Below the pieces are notes generated by a model, which had not been told where the DNA came from, searched no databases, and saw only the letters and a program-made list of their open reading frames with translations. 51,916 nt of DNA from CAMEGH01 sp964513905. GTDB lineage: Bacteria > Patescibacteriota > Saccharimonadia > Saccharimonadales > Saccharimonadaceae. The stretch is taken from positions 1-51,916 of the forward strand of contig CAZENS010000002.1 of assembly GCA_964513905.1 (NCBI GenBank), given 5' to 3'. This document shows, piece by piece, positions 8,372-15,984 of this stretch. A program made the translations under genes and the position numbers. Positions within the stretch are counted from its first letter, which is position 1; each line of letters starts with the position of its first letter.

Positions 8372-8722
8372 CTATTGCACTTTAATACCCAGTGATTTAT
8401 CACTTAATGCACCTGACGAAAAGGAATTCTCATAGTTGTGCATGTCTGTTGTTTGTTTTGTATAAAGTTTTTCAAATTCCTTTAAATCTTTCTCTGTTAG
8501 TCGCCCCATTGGCGGTTCAAATCCAGCAAGCGGCTCTGTTCGTTGCGCTTGCGATCGAACAGCCTGAAAACTTGGACGACTTAAATCAAGTTGCGCCGCA
8601 CCACTTTGGTTGTATAGTAAAAGACTTACCCACACTAGCAGCAAGGCAACACTAATAGATACGGCAACCATGAGTGGAAATGACGCTTGAAATCGTTTTA
8701 CGATGGAAGAAAATTTATTCAT
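8372..8722 (-). CDS. Hypothetical single-pass membrane protein
   Basis: The 116-residue protein has one long membrane helix at about 15-37 and a soluble part of about 75 residues that is probably outside the cell. No family is recognised. It overlaps the preceding secreted-protein gene by 8 bp and is followed by trmB after one base, so it is clearly translated within that operon. Co-occurrence with a secreted helical protein suggests the two products may interact at the envelope (inference). Confidence 0.6.
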   Translation of the reverse strand: MNKFSSIVKRFQASFPLMVAVSISVALLLVWVSLLLYNQSGAAQLDLSRPSFQAVRSQAQRTEPLAGFEPPMGRLTEKDLKEFEKLYTKQTTDMHNYENSFSSGALSDKSLGIKVQ

Positions 8723-9275
8723 TCTCCTCCTCTTGCAACGCTTCTATAAAGTCTTTCTTAAATAACTCAAATGAGCCGTAATAATCTTTGGCTGCGATGT
8801 TTAATACCTGAATATCTTCATGAATTGCGCTCCGCATGCCCCTCACCTCTTCAAGGGCAAGGTAAAATGCATGCTGCCTAGACTGGCAATCCGACTTTAG
8901 CAATCTGTTCATTGCCACTTCGTACTCTCTGTAATCTTCTCTAAATTGCACCAAAGAATCTTCGAACTCAGCTGCTGACTTTACTAAATTAGCCCCATCG
9001 AGCCTGTCTTCTGCTACCTTAGAATTTAATCGTGCCATTAGCTTAGTTGACATCGTATCGTACACCTGGCCAGCGTTTACACGGTGCAGGCCGTCCTGCT
9101 CATAGACTTTTGTGAGTTTGAATTTTAAATCCAAACAATCCATCTCTAAATGAGAGTACGTTGTTCCATCACCTGGCTTTAGTTGTCCTTCTTGTGCGGT
9201 TTGAGCGCTAAGAACCTGTGAAAACAAAATAGCCGACAGCAATACAACCAGTGCAGCAAGTGATAATCTTCTCAT
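8715..9275 (-). CDS. Hypothetical secreted, helical protein
   Basis: The start chosen is the ATG at 9275, giving a classical signal peptide (MRRLS, then a hydrophobic run to about residue 22, with an AQTA cleavage region). An upstream in-frame ATG at 9299 would overlap mutY and spoil the signal. The mature part (about 160 residues) is predicted helical with many charged residues, and has two cysteines (MDCLDL, SDCQSR) that could pair. No known domain. It lies in the mutY-trmB operon and its stop overlaps the next gene. Confidence 0.6.
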   Translation of the reverse strand: MRRLSLAALVVLLSAILFSQVLSAQTAQEGQLKPGDGTTYSHLEMDCLDLKFKLTKVYEQDGLHRVNAGQVYDTMSTKLMARLNSKVAEDRLDGANLVKSAAEFEDSLVQFREDYREYEVAMNRLLKSDCQSRQHAFYLALEEVRGMRSAIHEDIQVLNIAAKDYYGSFELFKKDFIEALQEEENE

Positions 9276-9298
9276 ATTTATATTATGTATAGCAATCA

Positions 9299-10105
9299 TT
9301 ATTTAGTCAAATACACGAAATTGCCATCTATCGATATCATTTTTTCTGAAACGAGTGCAGAAAGAGCAGGTTTGTACCGGTTGTCGTGCCCAAACTGCTC
9401 TGACAACTGTTGTATTGTGAGTATATCTACGCCTGAAAGACGCTTGACTATCATTCCCCTCATCTGCCGCACACTACCCTCTAGCGGCGACTGTTTTTTG
9501 TAGTGCCTGCTTTGGGCAATGTTTGCAACTCCCTGCGCCTTTAGCCAAGAGCCATAGTCCATCAATGCCCAATAAAATTCGCGCGGCTTATCTGTAGCCA
9601 CGGTACCATCAAGCTTCTGTAGAATCTGACCATCATCAACCTGCTTCTTGCTTGCGAAAAAATGATGAATATACACCGTGCGAACGTTCGTCTCCACAAA
9701 TAATTCAGGCATATTAAACGCATACACCCTAACCGCACCAGCGGTGTTTTTTCCCACACCCGGAAGCGTCAGCAAGTCTTTAGTACTAGTGGGAATATGG
9801 CCGCCAAATTCTGCAACAATCTTCTCTGCTGCACGCCTTAAATAGAGCGCTCGACGATTATAACCAAGTCCACTCCATAAACCTAAAACATCCGCCTGCG
9901 ACGCCCGAGCAAGCGCTGTTACTGTAGGAAACTGCTGTATAAATAAATTAAACTTTGGAATAACACGCGGCACCTGCGTTTGTTGAAGCATAATTTCACT
10001 TACTAAAATATAATATGGTCGCGTATCCTGACGCCAAGGCATGTCTCTGTATAGCTCACGCCCTTTTTTTAAAATAAAATCTGTAAACTCCTTATCAGAT
10101 GGCAT
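9299..10105 (-). CDS. MutY-like HhH-GPD DNA glycosylase lacking the Fe-S cluster
   Basis: The 268-residue protein shows the N-terminal MPWR and LVSEIMLQQTQV motifs of MutY, the helix-hairpin-helix LPGVGKNTAGAV, and the region after it, ETNVRTVYIHHFF, where the catalytic aspartate (D in DGNV/DTNV) is replaced by glutamate. The four cysteines of the [4Fe-4S] loop are absent: the segment after MDYGSWLK contains none. Classical MutY removes A opposite 8-oxoG and has a C-terminal MutT-like domain, also missing here. It belongs to the MutY branch of the superfamily, but substrate and chemistry may differ. It leads a four-gene operon ending in trmB. Confidence 0.8.
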   Translation of the reverse strand: MPSDKEFTDFILKKGRELYRDMPWRQDTRPYYILVSEIMLQQTQVPRVIPKFNLFIQQFPTVTALARASQADVLGLWSGLGYNRRALYLRRAAEKIVAEFGGHIPTSTKDLLTLPGVGKNTAGAVRVYAFNMPELFVETNVRTVYIHHFFASKKQVDDGQILQKLDGTVATDKPREFYWALMDYGSWLKAQGVANIAQSRHYKKQSPLEGSVRQMRGMIVKRLSGVDILTIQQLSEQFGHDNRYKPALSALVSEKMISIDGNFVYLTK

Positions 10106-10124
10106 TATTCCAGTGTAGCATAGA

Positions 10125-10730
10125 CTATTCCGTGGCTTGCTTTAACTCATCTACCGCACGGCAAAGCTCTTCTGGCTGGTTGATTGTCCCGCCGTCGGCT
10201 GGAGTCCAGACTGCAATACCACCTTCTGGTAGGCCAATTTGATCAGCACGAGTCGTTTGCAGCGCATCAAGCCATGACTCGTTGGTTGTCTGCATAAGGG
10301 TCATGCCCCCACGCACCATATAGCCGACGTCGTCACTTGGCTGACGAAACAACTCTCCGTCTGGCTGCAGAATAACTTCTAGCTTTAGTTTTGTAGTACC
10401 AGGCGCTATCTGTTCGGCTAACACATATGATGACTGTTTGTTACTGGGATCAATAAAATATGGCGTATCTAGCTGTGCGCTACCCTGCTGCTCAGCCATC
10501 ACTCTACCGATGGCAATTCGTGCAGCCTCCAGGCTACACTCCATACCACGCGTATACGCCGTCTCGGGCGTACCTGAAGGCACTGGCGCCTCACGTATAT
10601 CTACAATCTCAGCATCATGGCTTGATACTGCTTCTGTCTTTTCTCCTGGAGTACAGGCTGCTAGCGCTAGCGCTGCCGAGCTAACCGCTACGAGGCGCTT
10701 CACGCCAGTTTTCATCTCAAAACTCTTCAT
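10125..10730 (-). CDS. Putative lipoprotein
   Basis: The ATG at 10730 gives a lipoprotein signal: a basic n-region (KTGVKR), a hydrophobic stretch and the lipobox LAAC at about residue 26 (an inner ATG five codons later is also possible). The mature 180-residue domain has no motif I know; it includes two further cysteines (MECSLE and EELCRAV) that could form a disulfide. A TATAAT box at 10738-10743 (minus) ends 7 nt before the start, giving a predicted leaderless transcript. It is transcribed alone, with a terminator hairpin directly upstream. Confidence 0.65.
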   Translation of the reverse strand: MKSFEMKTGVKRLVAVSSAALALAACTPGEKTEAVSSHDAEIVDIREAPVPSGTPETAYTRGMECSLEAARIAIGRVMAEQQGSAQLDTPYFIDPSNKQSSYVLAEQIAPGTTKLKLEVILQPDGELFRQPSDDVGYMVRGGMTLMQTTNESWLDALQTTRADQIGLPEGGIAVWTPADGGTINQPEELCRAVDELKQATE

Positions 10731-10755
10731 GCTATATATTATATAACTTATATAA

Positions 10756-10788
10756 TAAAAAGCAAGCACCCCCCGGTGCTCGCTTTTT
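10756..10788. terminator. Bidirectional terminator
   Basis: AGCAAGCACC/GGTGCTCGCT forms a 10-bp stem with one mismatch around a CCCC loop (10761-10784). T runs lie on both sides (TTTTT at 10784-10788 on plus, TTTTA on minus). On the minus strand it ends the YtxH transcript just before the lipoprotein promoter. Confidence 0.75.
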
Positions 10789-10802
10789 CTGCTAGTAGTT
10801 AC

Positions 10803-11177
10803 CTAGCGAAGTTTACTTACGCTTTGCCCAACGCTTCGAGTTGTCTTGGCGGCAGTATTGGTTGCGTGACCAAGATGTTTCTTGGCTTCAGATCCAAACT
10901 TAGTCGCCTCTTTACCAATTCGACTCGCAGAATCTCGTGCTTTTTTTGCAATAGCATCAGCATCAACGCCAATCTCGCTCGCACCCTGCTTTACCTTGTC
11001 TGCGCTTTCATTGTACACAGACTTAGCTTCTTCAGCCTTTTTTGTTGCAACTTTCTTTAACTCATCTGCTTTTTTGTGTAAATCTTTTCGAGTTTCCTGG
11101 CCACTCTTTGGCGCCATCAAGATACCCGCAACATAGCCAGCACCGGCTGCCGCTATAACCGTTAATAATTTTCTCAT
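10803..11177 (-). CDS. YtxH domain-containing protein
   Basis: The 124-residue protein has an N-terminal glycine-rich membrane segment followed by the YtxH signature AGILMAPKSGQETRKDL. About 90 residues of lysine- and alanine-rich helix follow, of the kind seen in LEA/stress-type coiled proteins. YtxH proteins of Firmicutes are part of the general stress response; their activity is unknown. A good GGAGG site precedes the ATG. It is the second gene of a two-gene operon with the small membrane protein at 11193-11414. Confidence 0.8.
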   Translation of the reverse strand: MRKLLTVIAAAGAGYVAGILMAPKSGQETRKDLHKKADELKKVATKKAEEAKSVYNESADKVKQGASEIGVDADAIAKKARDSASRIGKEATKFGSEAKKHLGHATNTAAKTTRSVGQSVSKLR

Positions 11178-11192
11178 AATTCCTATTCCTCC

Positions 11193-11414
11193 TTATTTCT
11201 TACGAAACGCTCTTGCTGCAGCTGAAAACACAGTAGTTGGAGACAGCCACGCAGTAGCTGAGACTAAGTTTTGCGTTACCAATTCTGCTCGATCTGCTAA
11301 TTTTCTTAATTTCATAAGAATAGTAACAACTAGTGCCAATAGCACCAGCGTGATCACTGACAAAATCACTACAACAACCGTTAACAAAACAATTGCTACT
11401 TCTATTGGATCCAT
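11193..11414 (-). CDS. Small membrane protein paired with YtxH
   Basis: The 73-residue protein has one or two closely spaced hydrophobic segments at about 5-35 (very V/L/I rich) and then a basic amphipathic tail ending AARAFRKK. The layout resembles the DUF948-type partners of YtxH, but I cannot assign it firmly. AAGGAGG stands 6 nt before the ATG. The 15-bp gap to the YtxH gene supports one transcript. Confidence 0.65.
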   Translation of the reverse strand: MDPIEVAIVLLTVVVVILSVITLVLLALVVTILMKLRKLADRAELVTQNLVSATAWLSPTTVFSAAARAFRKK

Positions 11415-11458
11415 ATTAACCTCCTTACTATTACTATTTTATCACGAACTGGGATTGA

Positions 11459-13207
11459 TTATATATGCAGTTCTTTGCGCTGAGCATCATCGATATATCC
11501 AGGAGAATTCATCATGACGTCAACTCCGCTGCCATTTTTTGGAAAAGCAATAACTTCACGAATATTTCGCTCACCTAGGAGCTCCATAATAATTCGATCA
11601 ACGCCAAACGCACAGCCTGCATGGGGTGGCGCACCATACTTAAACGCATTAATCATTGCGCCAAATTTTTCTTCAACATATTCATTGCTAAAGCCGAGCA
11701 CTCCAAATACCTCGTACAGCGTATCAGGATTATGATTTCGCACGCCACCGCTACAGATTTCATACCCATTCATTACCATGTCGTACTGATCGGCCACGAT
11801 TGCGAGCTTCTCCTCATTCGTTGTTGCAGCTCGAACGGCCTCCACTCCGCCCTTTGGCATACTAAATGGATTATGTCCGAAATCAAGCCCACGACCGGAT
11901 TCGTTCCACTCGTAAAATGGAAAATCTACAATCCAACAAAGTGCAATAACATTTGGATCTTTGAGGCTAAAGTGATCAGCAAATTCAGAACGCAACCGAC
12001 CAAGCACCGCATTCACGACACTACGCTCGTCGGCGCCAAAGAACACTGTATCGCCTTCGCTTGCACCGGTTTTTTGTTGAATATTTTGTAGCTCTTCTTC
12101 ACTTAAGAATTTTGCAATCGGTGATTTTGCCTCACCGTTTTCGTACGTAATATACGCCAATCCGCCAGCACCCTCCGACTTTGCGATTGTTGTAAATGCA
12201 TCTATCTGCTTGCGGCTAAGCGAACTTCCGTTCTCTACACGAATTGCCTTTACGCATTCAGCATTCTTAAATACACCAAACTCCGTCGCACTAAATACAT
12301 CCGTCAGCTCAATAAGTTCCATGTCAAATCGCAGATCTGGCTTGTCAGAGCCATATCGTTCCATAGCCTCCGCATACGGAATGCGTGGAATTTCCTCCGT
12401 TAGGAGTGTTTTTTTGGCAAAATCCGTCACCAAGTGTTTCATGAGCGGATCAAACATATTTCGAACTGTTTCGCCGTCCTCGACAAAACTCATCTCTGCA
12501 TCGAGCTGATAAAACTCCCCGTACAGGCGATCGGCTCGCGGATCTTCATCTCGAAAACACGCTGCCAACTGATAATACCGCGACACTCCACCAACCATGA
12601 GCAACTGCTTAAACTGCTGTGGGGCCTGCGGTAGCGCGTAAAATTTATCTTCATGCAAGCGAGATGGAATAAGAAAATCACGCGCGCCCTCTGGACTAGA
12701 GTTTGCCAAAATTGGAGTTGACACCTCTGTAAATTCGTTCTGTTCCATATACGAACGAATCACTCGGAACATTTCTGCTCTCTTTTGTAGCATTGTTTGC
12801 ATTTTAGGACGACGTAAATCTAAGTAACGATATTTAAGGCGCAGCTCTTCGTTCGCCTGTTGATCAGAGAAGGGTTGAATTGGCAAAGTTTCAGCGCGAT
12901 TCAGTATCTCAAGATTTGACACCACAATCTCAATTGATCCGGTAGCAATATTTGGATTCTTTAGGCCTTCACCTCGCTCCGTCACCACGCCCTCTGCGCG
13001 AATCACGAATTCATCTCGAAGACTCTCTGCCAGCGCAAAAAGTTCTTTATTGTCTGGATTTAGCACCAACTGAACCAAGCCTTTGTGATCTCGCAAATCT
13101 ATAAAAATCAATCCGCCGTGATCCCGACGTGAGTGTACCCAGCCAGCAACGGTTACCGTTTCGCCAACTAACTTTGGCGTATCATTAGAAATATGTCGTG
13201 TTTTCAT
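11459..13207 (-). CDS. aspS: Aspartyl-tRNA synthetase, bacterial type
   Basis: The class II synthetase charges tRNA(Asp). The 582-residue length fits the bacterial form with the GAD insertion. The N-terminal OB fold has GWVHSRRDHGGLIFIDLRD. Motif 2 reads ACFRDEDPRADR, followed by GEFYQLDAEMSF. The GAD insertion lies at about 290-400. Motif 3 contains GCAFGVDRIIMELLGE, followed by IREVIAFPKNGSG. A TATACT box (13215-13220, minus) ends 7 nt before the ATG, so it is predicted leaderless although the CBS-protein gene lies 30 bp upstream on the same strand. Whether it also charges tRNA(Asn) cannot be told here. Confidence 0.93.
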   Translation of the reverse strand: MKTRHISNDTPKLVGETVTVAGWVHSRRDHGGLIFIDLRDHKGLVQLVLNPDNKELFALAESLRDEFVIRAEGVVTERGEGLKNPNIATGSIEIVVSNLEILNRAETLPIQPFSDQQANEELRLKYRYLDLRRPKMQTMLQKRAEMFRVIRSYMEQNEFTEVSTPILANSSPEGARDFLIPSRLHEDKFYALPQAPQQFKQLLMVGGVSRYYQLAACFRDEDPRADRLYGEFYQLDAEMSFVEDGETVRNMFDPLMKHLVTDFAKKTLLTEEIPRIPYAEAMERYGSDKPDLRFDMELIELTDVFSATEFGVFKNAECVKAIRVENGSSLSRKQIDAFTTIAKSEGAGGLAYITYENGEAKSPIAKFLSEEELQNIQQKTGASEGDTVFFGADERSVVNAVLGRLRSEFADHFSLKDPNVIALCWIVDFPFYEWNESGRGLDFGHNPFSMPKGGVEAVRAATTNEEKLAIVADQYDMVMNGYEICSGGVRNHNPDTLYEVFGVLGFSNEYVEEKFGAMINAFKYGAPPHAGCAFGVDRIIMELLGERNIREVIAFPKNGSGVDVMMNSPGYIDDAQRKELHI

Positions 13208-13237
13208 CTGTTATAGTATACCACTATTTGCCAGATG

Positions 13238-13909
13238 TTACACGTTATGGTGTTTGTCTGGTAGGTTGTTGCTTTTAGGATTCCTGGCAGCTACTTTGCG
13301 TAAATCCTCATGTGCATCGAACTCATCCATAATTTTTTGACCAAGCAGAACCTCAAGAACGTCCTCGAGTGTGATGACACCGACGGTTTCTCGGTACTCA
13401 TTAACGACCACAAACAGTAAGTGGTGTGTTTTTAAAAATGCTGCTAGCGCATGTTGCAACGTTTGCGTATCTTTTATGTAATATACGGGCGACTTCATAG
13501 CAACGCTTGCTTTTACTGACTTTTTTTCCTTTAGCGAAATTAAATCTCGCAAATGAAGTACCCCTACTACGTGATCGATATCTCCATCTACAACAGGGAA
13601 CCTACTATGACCCGTTTTATGCAGCTCATCAAGCGTCAGTGGCCCCAGCAGCTCATCTTTTCCAATGCTNNNNNNNNNNNNNNNNNNNNNNNNNNNNNNN
13701 NNNNNNNNNNNNNNNNNNNNNNNNNNNNNNNNNNNNNNNNNNNNNNNNNNNNNNNNNNNNNNNNNNNNNTCTATTTTAACGCGCTCGTCCCGCTCCTTAA
13801 GACGGTCAAGTTCAAAACGGCTCAACCCACTCCGTTGTGGGCGAACAGCCGTAGTTACAACTAACATGGCATATACCAAAACTGCCAGTATAAAAAGGAA
13901 CATGCTCAT
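13238..13909 (-). CDS. CBS-domain (CorC/HlyC-like) membrane protein, interrupted by assembly gap
   Basis: The N-terminal part (46 residues) has one membrane helix and then a basic segment. After the N gap the protein continues with a CBS pair: LDELHKTGHSRFPVVDGD, VVGVLHLRDLI, then LLFVVVNEYRETVGVITLEDVLEVLLG. The ending IMDEFDAHEDLR matches the linker after the CBS pair in CorC/CNNM-type proteins, which are linked to magnesium or cobalt homeostasis. The two halves are in frame only if the true missing length is 1 modulo 3. A full DUF21 domain would not fit in 100 bp. TATAGT ends 7 nt before the ATG (leaderless). Confidence 0.75.
   Translation of the reverse strand: MSMFLFILAVLVYAMLVVTTAVRPQRSGLSRFELDRLKERDERVKIXXXXXXXXXXXXXXXXXXXXXXXXXXXXXXXXXXSIGKDELLGPLTLDELHKTGHSRFPVVDGDIDHVVGVLHLRDLISLKEKKSVKASVAMKSPVYYIKDTQTLQHALAAFLKTHHLLFVVVNEYRETVGVITLEDVLEVLLGQKIMDEFDAHEDLRKVAARNPKSNNLPDKHHNV
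13670..13769. other. Assembly gap (100 N) inside the CBS-protein gene
   Basis: One hundred N, the conventional length for a gap of unknown size. The flanking sequences do not overlap each other, so real sequence is missing. It encodes the link between the membrane helix and the first CBS domain. Confidence 0.95.
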
Positions 13910-13931
13910 ACCTATTACTATAGCACTTATG

Positions 13932-13960
13932 TTGCCTACTCTTTATATTTTTATTACAAT
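13932..13960 (+). promoter_or_regulatory. Promoter TTGCCT-N17-TACAAT of the DsbA-like gene
   Basis: The -35 at 13932-13937 and the -10 at 13955-13960 are spaced by 17 bp. The short leader contains AAGGAG about 9 nt before the ATG at 13989. The opposite promoter (TATAGT, 13917-13922) drives the CBS gene. Confidence 0.65.
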
Positions 13961-13988
13961 AAATAGACAATCAAGGAGAGTGAGGAGT

Positions 13989-14672
13989 ATGGACAAACGA
14001 ACATGGATTTTGTTTAGTGTCGCGACTGTGGCGATTTTAGCGGGATTAATTTTTCTTTCAAAACAAGATAAGATCGACCTAAGCAACGTAGACGAGAAAA
14101 AAGTAATAACCAAGGAAATGCTAGCAGACACCGATTCTGGCCTGCCAGACAACCTTAAGGGTGCAAAAGATAGCAAAGTTGTTCTGGTTGAATACGGAGA
14201 CTACTCCTGCTCAGGCTGTGCTGCGCTTGATTCAAAAATCCAGCCGGTCATTAAAAAGTACGAAAAAGACGTTGCCTTCGTTTTTCGCCATTTCCCACTA
14301 ACGAGCATGCATCCAAATTCGCTCATAGCTGCGACGTATGCAGAGGCGGCAGGGTTTCAAGGGAAATACTGGGATATGCATGAAGTTCTGTTCGAAAATT
14401 ACCAAGCATGGGCGTCACTTGGCGTTAACGAACGTGAGCAAAAGCTACAAGAATACGCCAAAGAAATTAAGCTGGATATCGAGAAGTTAAAAAAAGATAT
14501 CTCGGATGAGCGAATCAGTAAGAAAATCGATTTTGACATGCAACTTGGTCGCAAAATTAGTGTTAACGCAACACCTACCGTCTTTTTGAACGGTGAAAAA
14601 CTGGGCGAAGAGGTTAGCGACATGAATAAGCTTGAAGACAAGCTAGACAAGGTTATTAAAGAAAACAAATAA
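13989..14672 (+). CDS. Membrane-anchored DsbA-like thiol oxidoreductase
   Basis: The 227-residue protein has an N-terminal signal anchor (about 5-22) and an extracytoplasmic DsbA/Thioredoxin_4 domain. Visible are strand VVLVEYGDYSCSGCAAL with a CSGC active site (C at about 76 and 79), the helical insertion (about 120-180), and the cis-proline loop NATPTVFLNG. It is expected to introduce or shuffle disulfides in exported proteins, which here include the lipoprotein and secreted proteins with paired cysteines. The start is fixed by AAGGAG; the open frame runs upstream into the N gap and beyond but is not coding. Confidence 0.88.
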   Translation: MDKRTWILFSVATVAILAGLIFLSKQDKIDLSNVDEKKVITKEMLADTDSGLPDNLKGAKDSKVVLVEYGDYSCSGCAALDSKIQPVIKKYEKDVAFVFRHFPLTSMHPNSLIAATYAEAAGFQGKYWDMHEVLFENYQAWASLGVNEREQKLQEYAKEIKLDIEKLKKDISDERISKKIDFDMQLGRKISVNATPTVFLNGEKLGEEVSDMNKLEDKLDKVIKENK

Positions 14673-14697
14673 CCAAAGCTGATAGAGAACCAAAAAG

Positions 14698-14723
14698 AAA
14701 ATGCACCTCATACGAGGTGCATT
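14698..14723. terminator. Bidirectional terminator after the DsbA-like gene
   Basis: ATGCACCT (14701-14708) and AGGTGCAT (14715-14722) form a perfect 8-bp stem flanked by A-rich and T-rich runs. It can stop the DsbA transcript on plus and the small-ORF transcript on minus. Confidence 0.8.
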
Positions 14724-14743
14724 TGTTTACCCACGCCTACTGC

Positions 14744-14836
14744 TTAGTGTGCGATGTAAACTTGCCAGTCGGCAGGAACTACATCGACTGCAATCTTTTT
14801 GCATCGGCTTGATACAAATTCGATAGCAATTGGCAT
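14744..14836 (-). CDS. Small ORF, 30 residues, with full expression signals
   Basis: The minus strand encodes MPIAIEFVSSRCKK, then a stretch with PADWQVYIAH at the end, stopping at TAA (14744-14746). AAGGAG stands about 8 nt before the ATG. A promoter TTGACA-N17-TATTAT lies at 14927-14955, and the 14698-14723 hairpin follows the stop. Those signals, not homology, support the call. The peptide is neutral to basic with one cysteine and no membrane segment, so it does not look like a type I toxin. I do not know its function. Confidence 0.55.
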   Translation of the reverse strand: MPIAIEFVSSRCKKIAVDVVPADWQVYIAH

Positions 14837-14860
14837 ACTGAATCTCCTTATTACTACTGT

Positions 14861-14916
14861 TTCCGTGTAGTCGACCTTTAGTCCAATAATGGAATTTTTG
14901 TGTTTATAACACGGAA
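14861..14916 (-). promoter_or_regulatory. Inverted repeat in the leader of the 30-residue ORF
   Basis: TTCCGTGT (14861-14868) and ACACGGAA (14909-14916) are perfect 8-bp complements inside a leader of about 84 nt. The stem would enclose about 40 nt and end roughly 10 nt before the ribosome binding site. It could be a cis-acting RNA structure or a protein site; which one is not visible. Confidence 0.4.
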
Positions 14917-14926
14917 CGCATCAATA

Positions 14927-14955
14927 ATAATATCAATATATTGCTTTAATGTCAA
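14927..14955 (-). promoter_or_regulatory. Promoter TTGACA-N17-TATTAT
   Basis: Consensus -35 (14950-14955) and near-consensus -10 (14927-14932) with ideal spacing, one of the best sigma-70-type promoters in the window. It drives the 30-residue ORF through a leader of about 84 nt. Confidence 0.65.
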
Positions 14956-14978
14956 TAAGTTTGTATAGTTGCTTATGC

Positions 14979-15917
14979 TTAGAGCAGTCGAGACTTACGC
15001 ACAAGCACCAGCACTGCAGCCATCATTATGAACGTAAATCCTACTATTATCCCGTACGCCCACGGATGATGAGCGAACGGCAGCGTTACATTCATGCCAT
15101 ACATACCGTAAAATACGTTCGGCACCGTTACAAGCAGTGTAATGATTGTTAAGAACTTCATGCGCTGATTAAGCGTGTTGTTCGAAACAGTTGAGTACAC
15201 ATTTTGAATACTGGCAACTGCGCTAACAGAATAGCCAACATTTGCTTTTAGCTGCTTCAGCTGCAGCATAATATCTTCTAGCGCTTCCGTATCATCGACA
15301 GTTAACCGACCGCGTCTATCTTCTAGCAGGCGCTCCGCAACCGAGAACATCGCAGTTAGGTTGTATAAAAATACCGCAAGATTCTCTTCGATTGTAATAA
15401 ATCGCAAAAAATCATCATTTGTAGCTTCATGGCTGCGTAGCCGATATTTTATACTGCGAACCGATTCGGCAGTAGTATGAACAAGTTGCTCATAATCTGA
15501 TACGACGCCCGCGAATGTATATAACAATGGCGCTATCGAGCTTGTTGATGATCTATCCAGGCCATCTTCTTCGATATAGCCAGGCGCTTGAATATTTGTC
15601 TGAGAAAGAGTTAAGTAATTCTTCTTGGAAACCACAGCCAGTAGCGGCGCTGTTTTTATCTCTTTTGATTTAGCCCGCCATGCGACGCGCAAAAAAACAT
15701 ACATATTTTTATATTCATCAAACTCAATTCTGGGAAGCTCGTTTCTGTCAAAAACGTCTCGGACAATATTAGCATCAAGCCCATATCGCTCAACAAGCTG
15801 ACTAACCTCATCGGTTGTTACCTCTGATCCGTGCACCCAAGCACTACCAGACTCTGGAGGACGGGATGCAGCGTCGACACGGCCATTTAGCTCGTTGCGA
15901 ACATAATAACTAATCAT
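14979..15917 (-). CDS. CorA-family divalent cation transporter (first paralogue)
   Basis: The 312-residue protein has a large cytoplasmic alpha/beta domain, long helices at about 150-245, and two C-terminal membrane helices at about 250-275 and 285-306. The signature FYGMYGMNVTLPF contains the GMN selectivity motif at the end of the first helix. CorA proteins form pentameric Mg2+ (or Co2+/Ni2+) channels in the cell membrane. A second CorA-like gene lies at 17736-18650, only distantly similar outside the GMN region. TATAAT is 10 nt before the ATG. Confidence 0.9.
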   Translation of the reverse strand: MISYYVRNELNGRVDAASRPPESGSAWVHGSEVTTDEVSQLVERYGLDANIVRDVFDRNELPRIEFDEYKNMYVFLRVAWRAKSKEIKTAPLLAVVSKKNYLTLSQTNIQAPGYIEEDGLDRSSTSSIAPLLYTFAGVVSDYEQLVHTTAESVRSIKYRLRSHEATNDDFLRFITIEENLAVFLYNLTAMFSVAERLLEDRRGRLTVDDTEALEDIMLQLKQLKANVGYSVSAVASIQNVYSTVSNNTLNQRMKFLTIITLLVTVPNVFYGMYGMNVTLPFAHHPWAYGIIVGFTFIMMAAVLVLVRKSRLL

Positions 15918-15984
15918 TGTGCTTATTATTATATCACCTTACAATTCAGAATAGCCCAGCATATTAATGCTATACTAACAGGTA

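Noticed and set aside
13665..13988. Open frame running from the N gap into the DsbA-like gene
   Set aside because: It is open only because N translates as X and it crosses the promoter; the ribosome site and signal anchor place the start at 13989.
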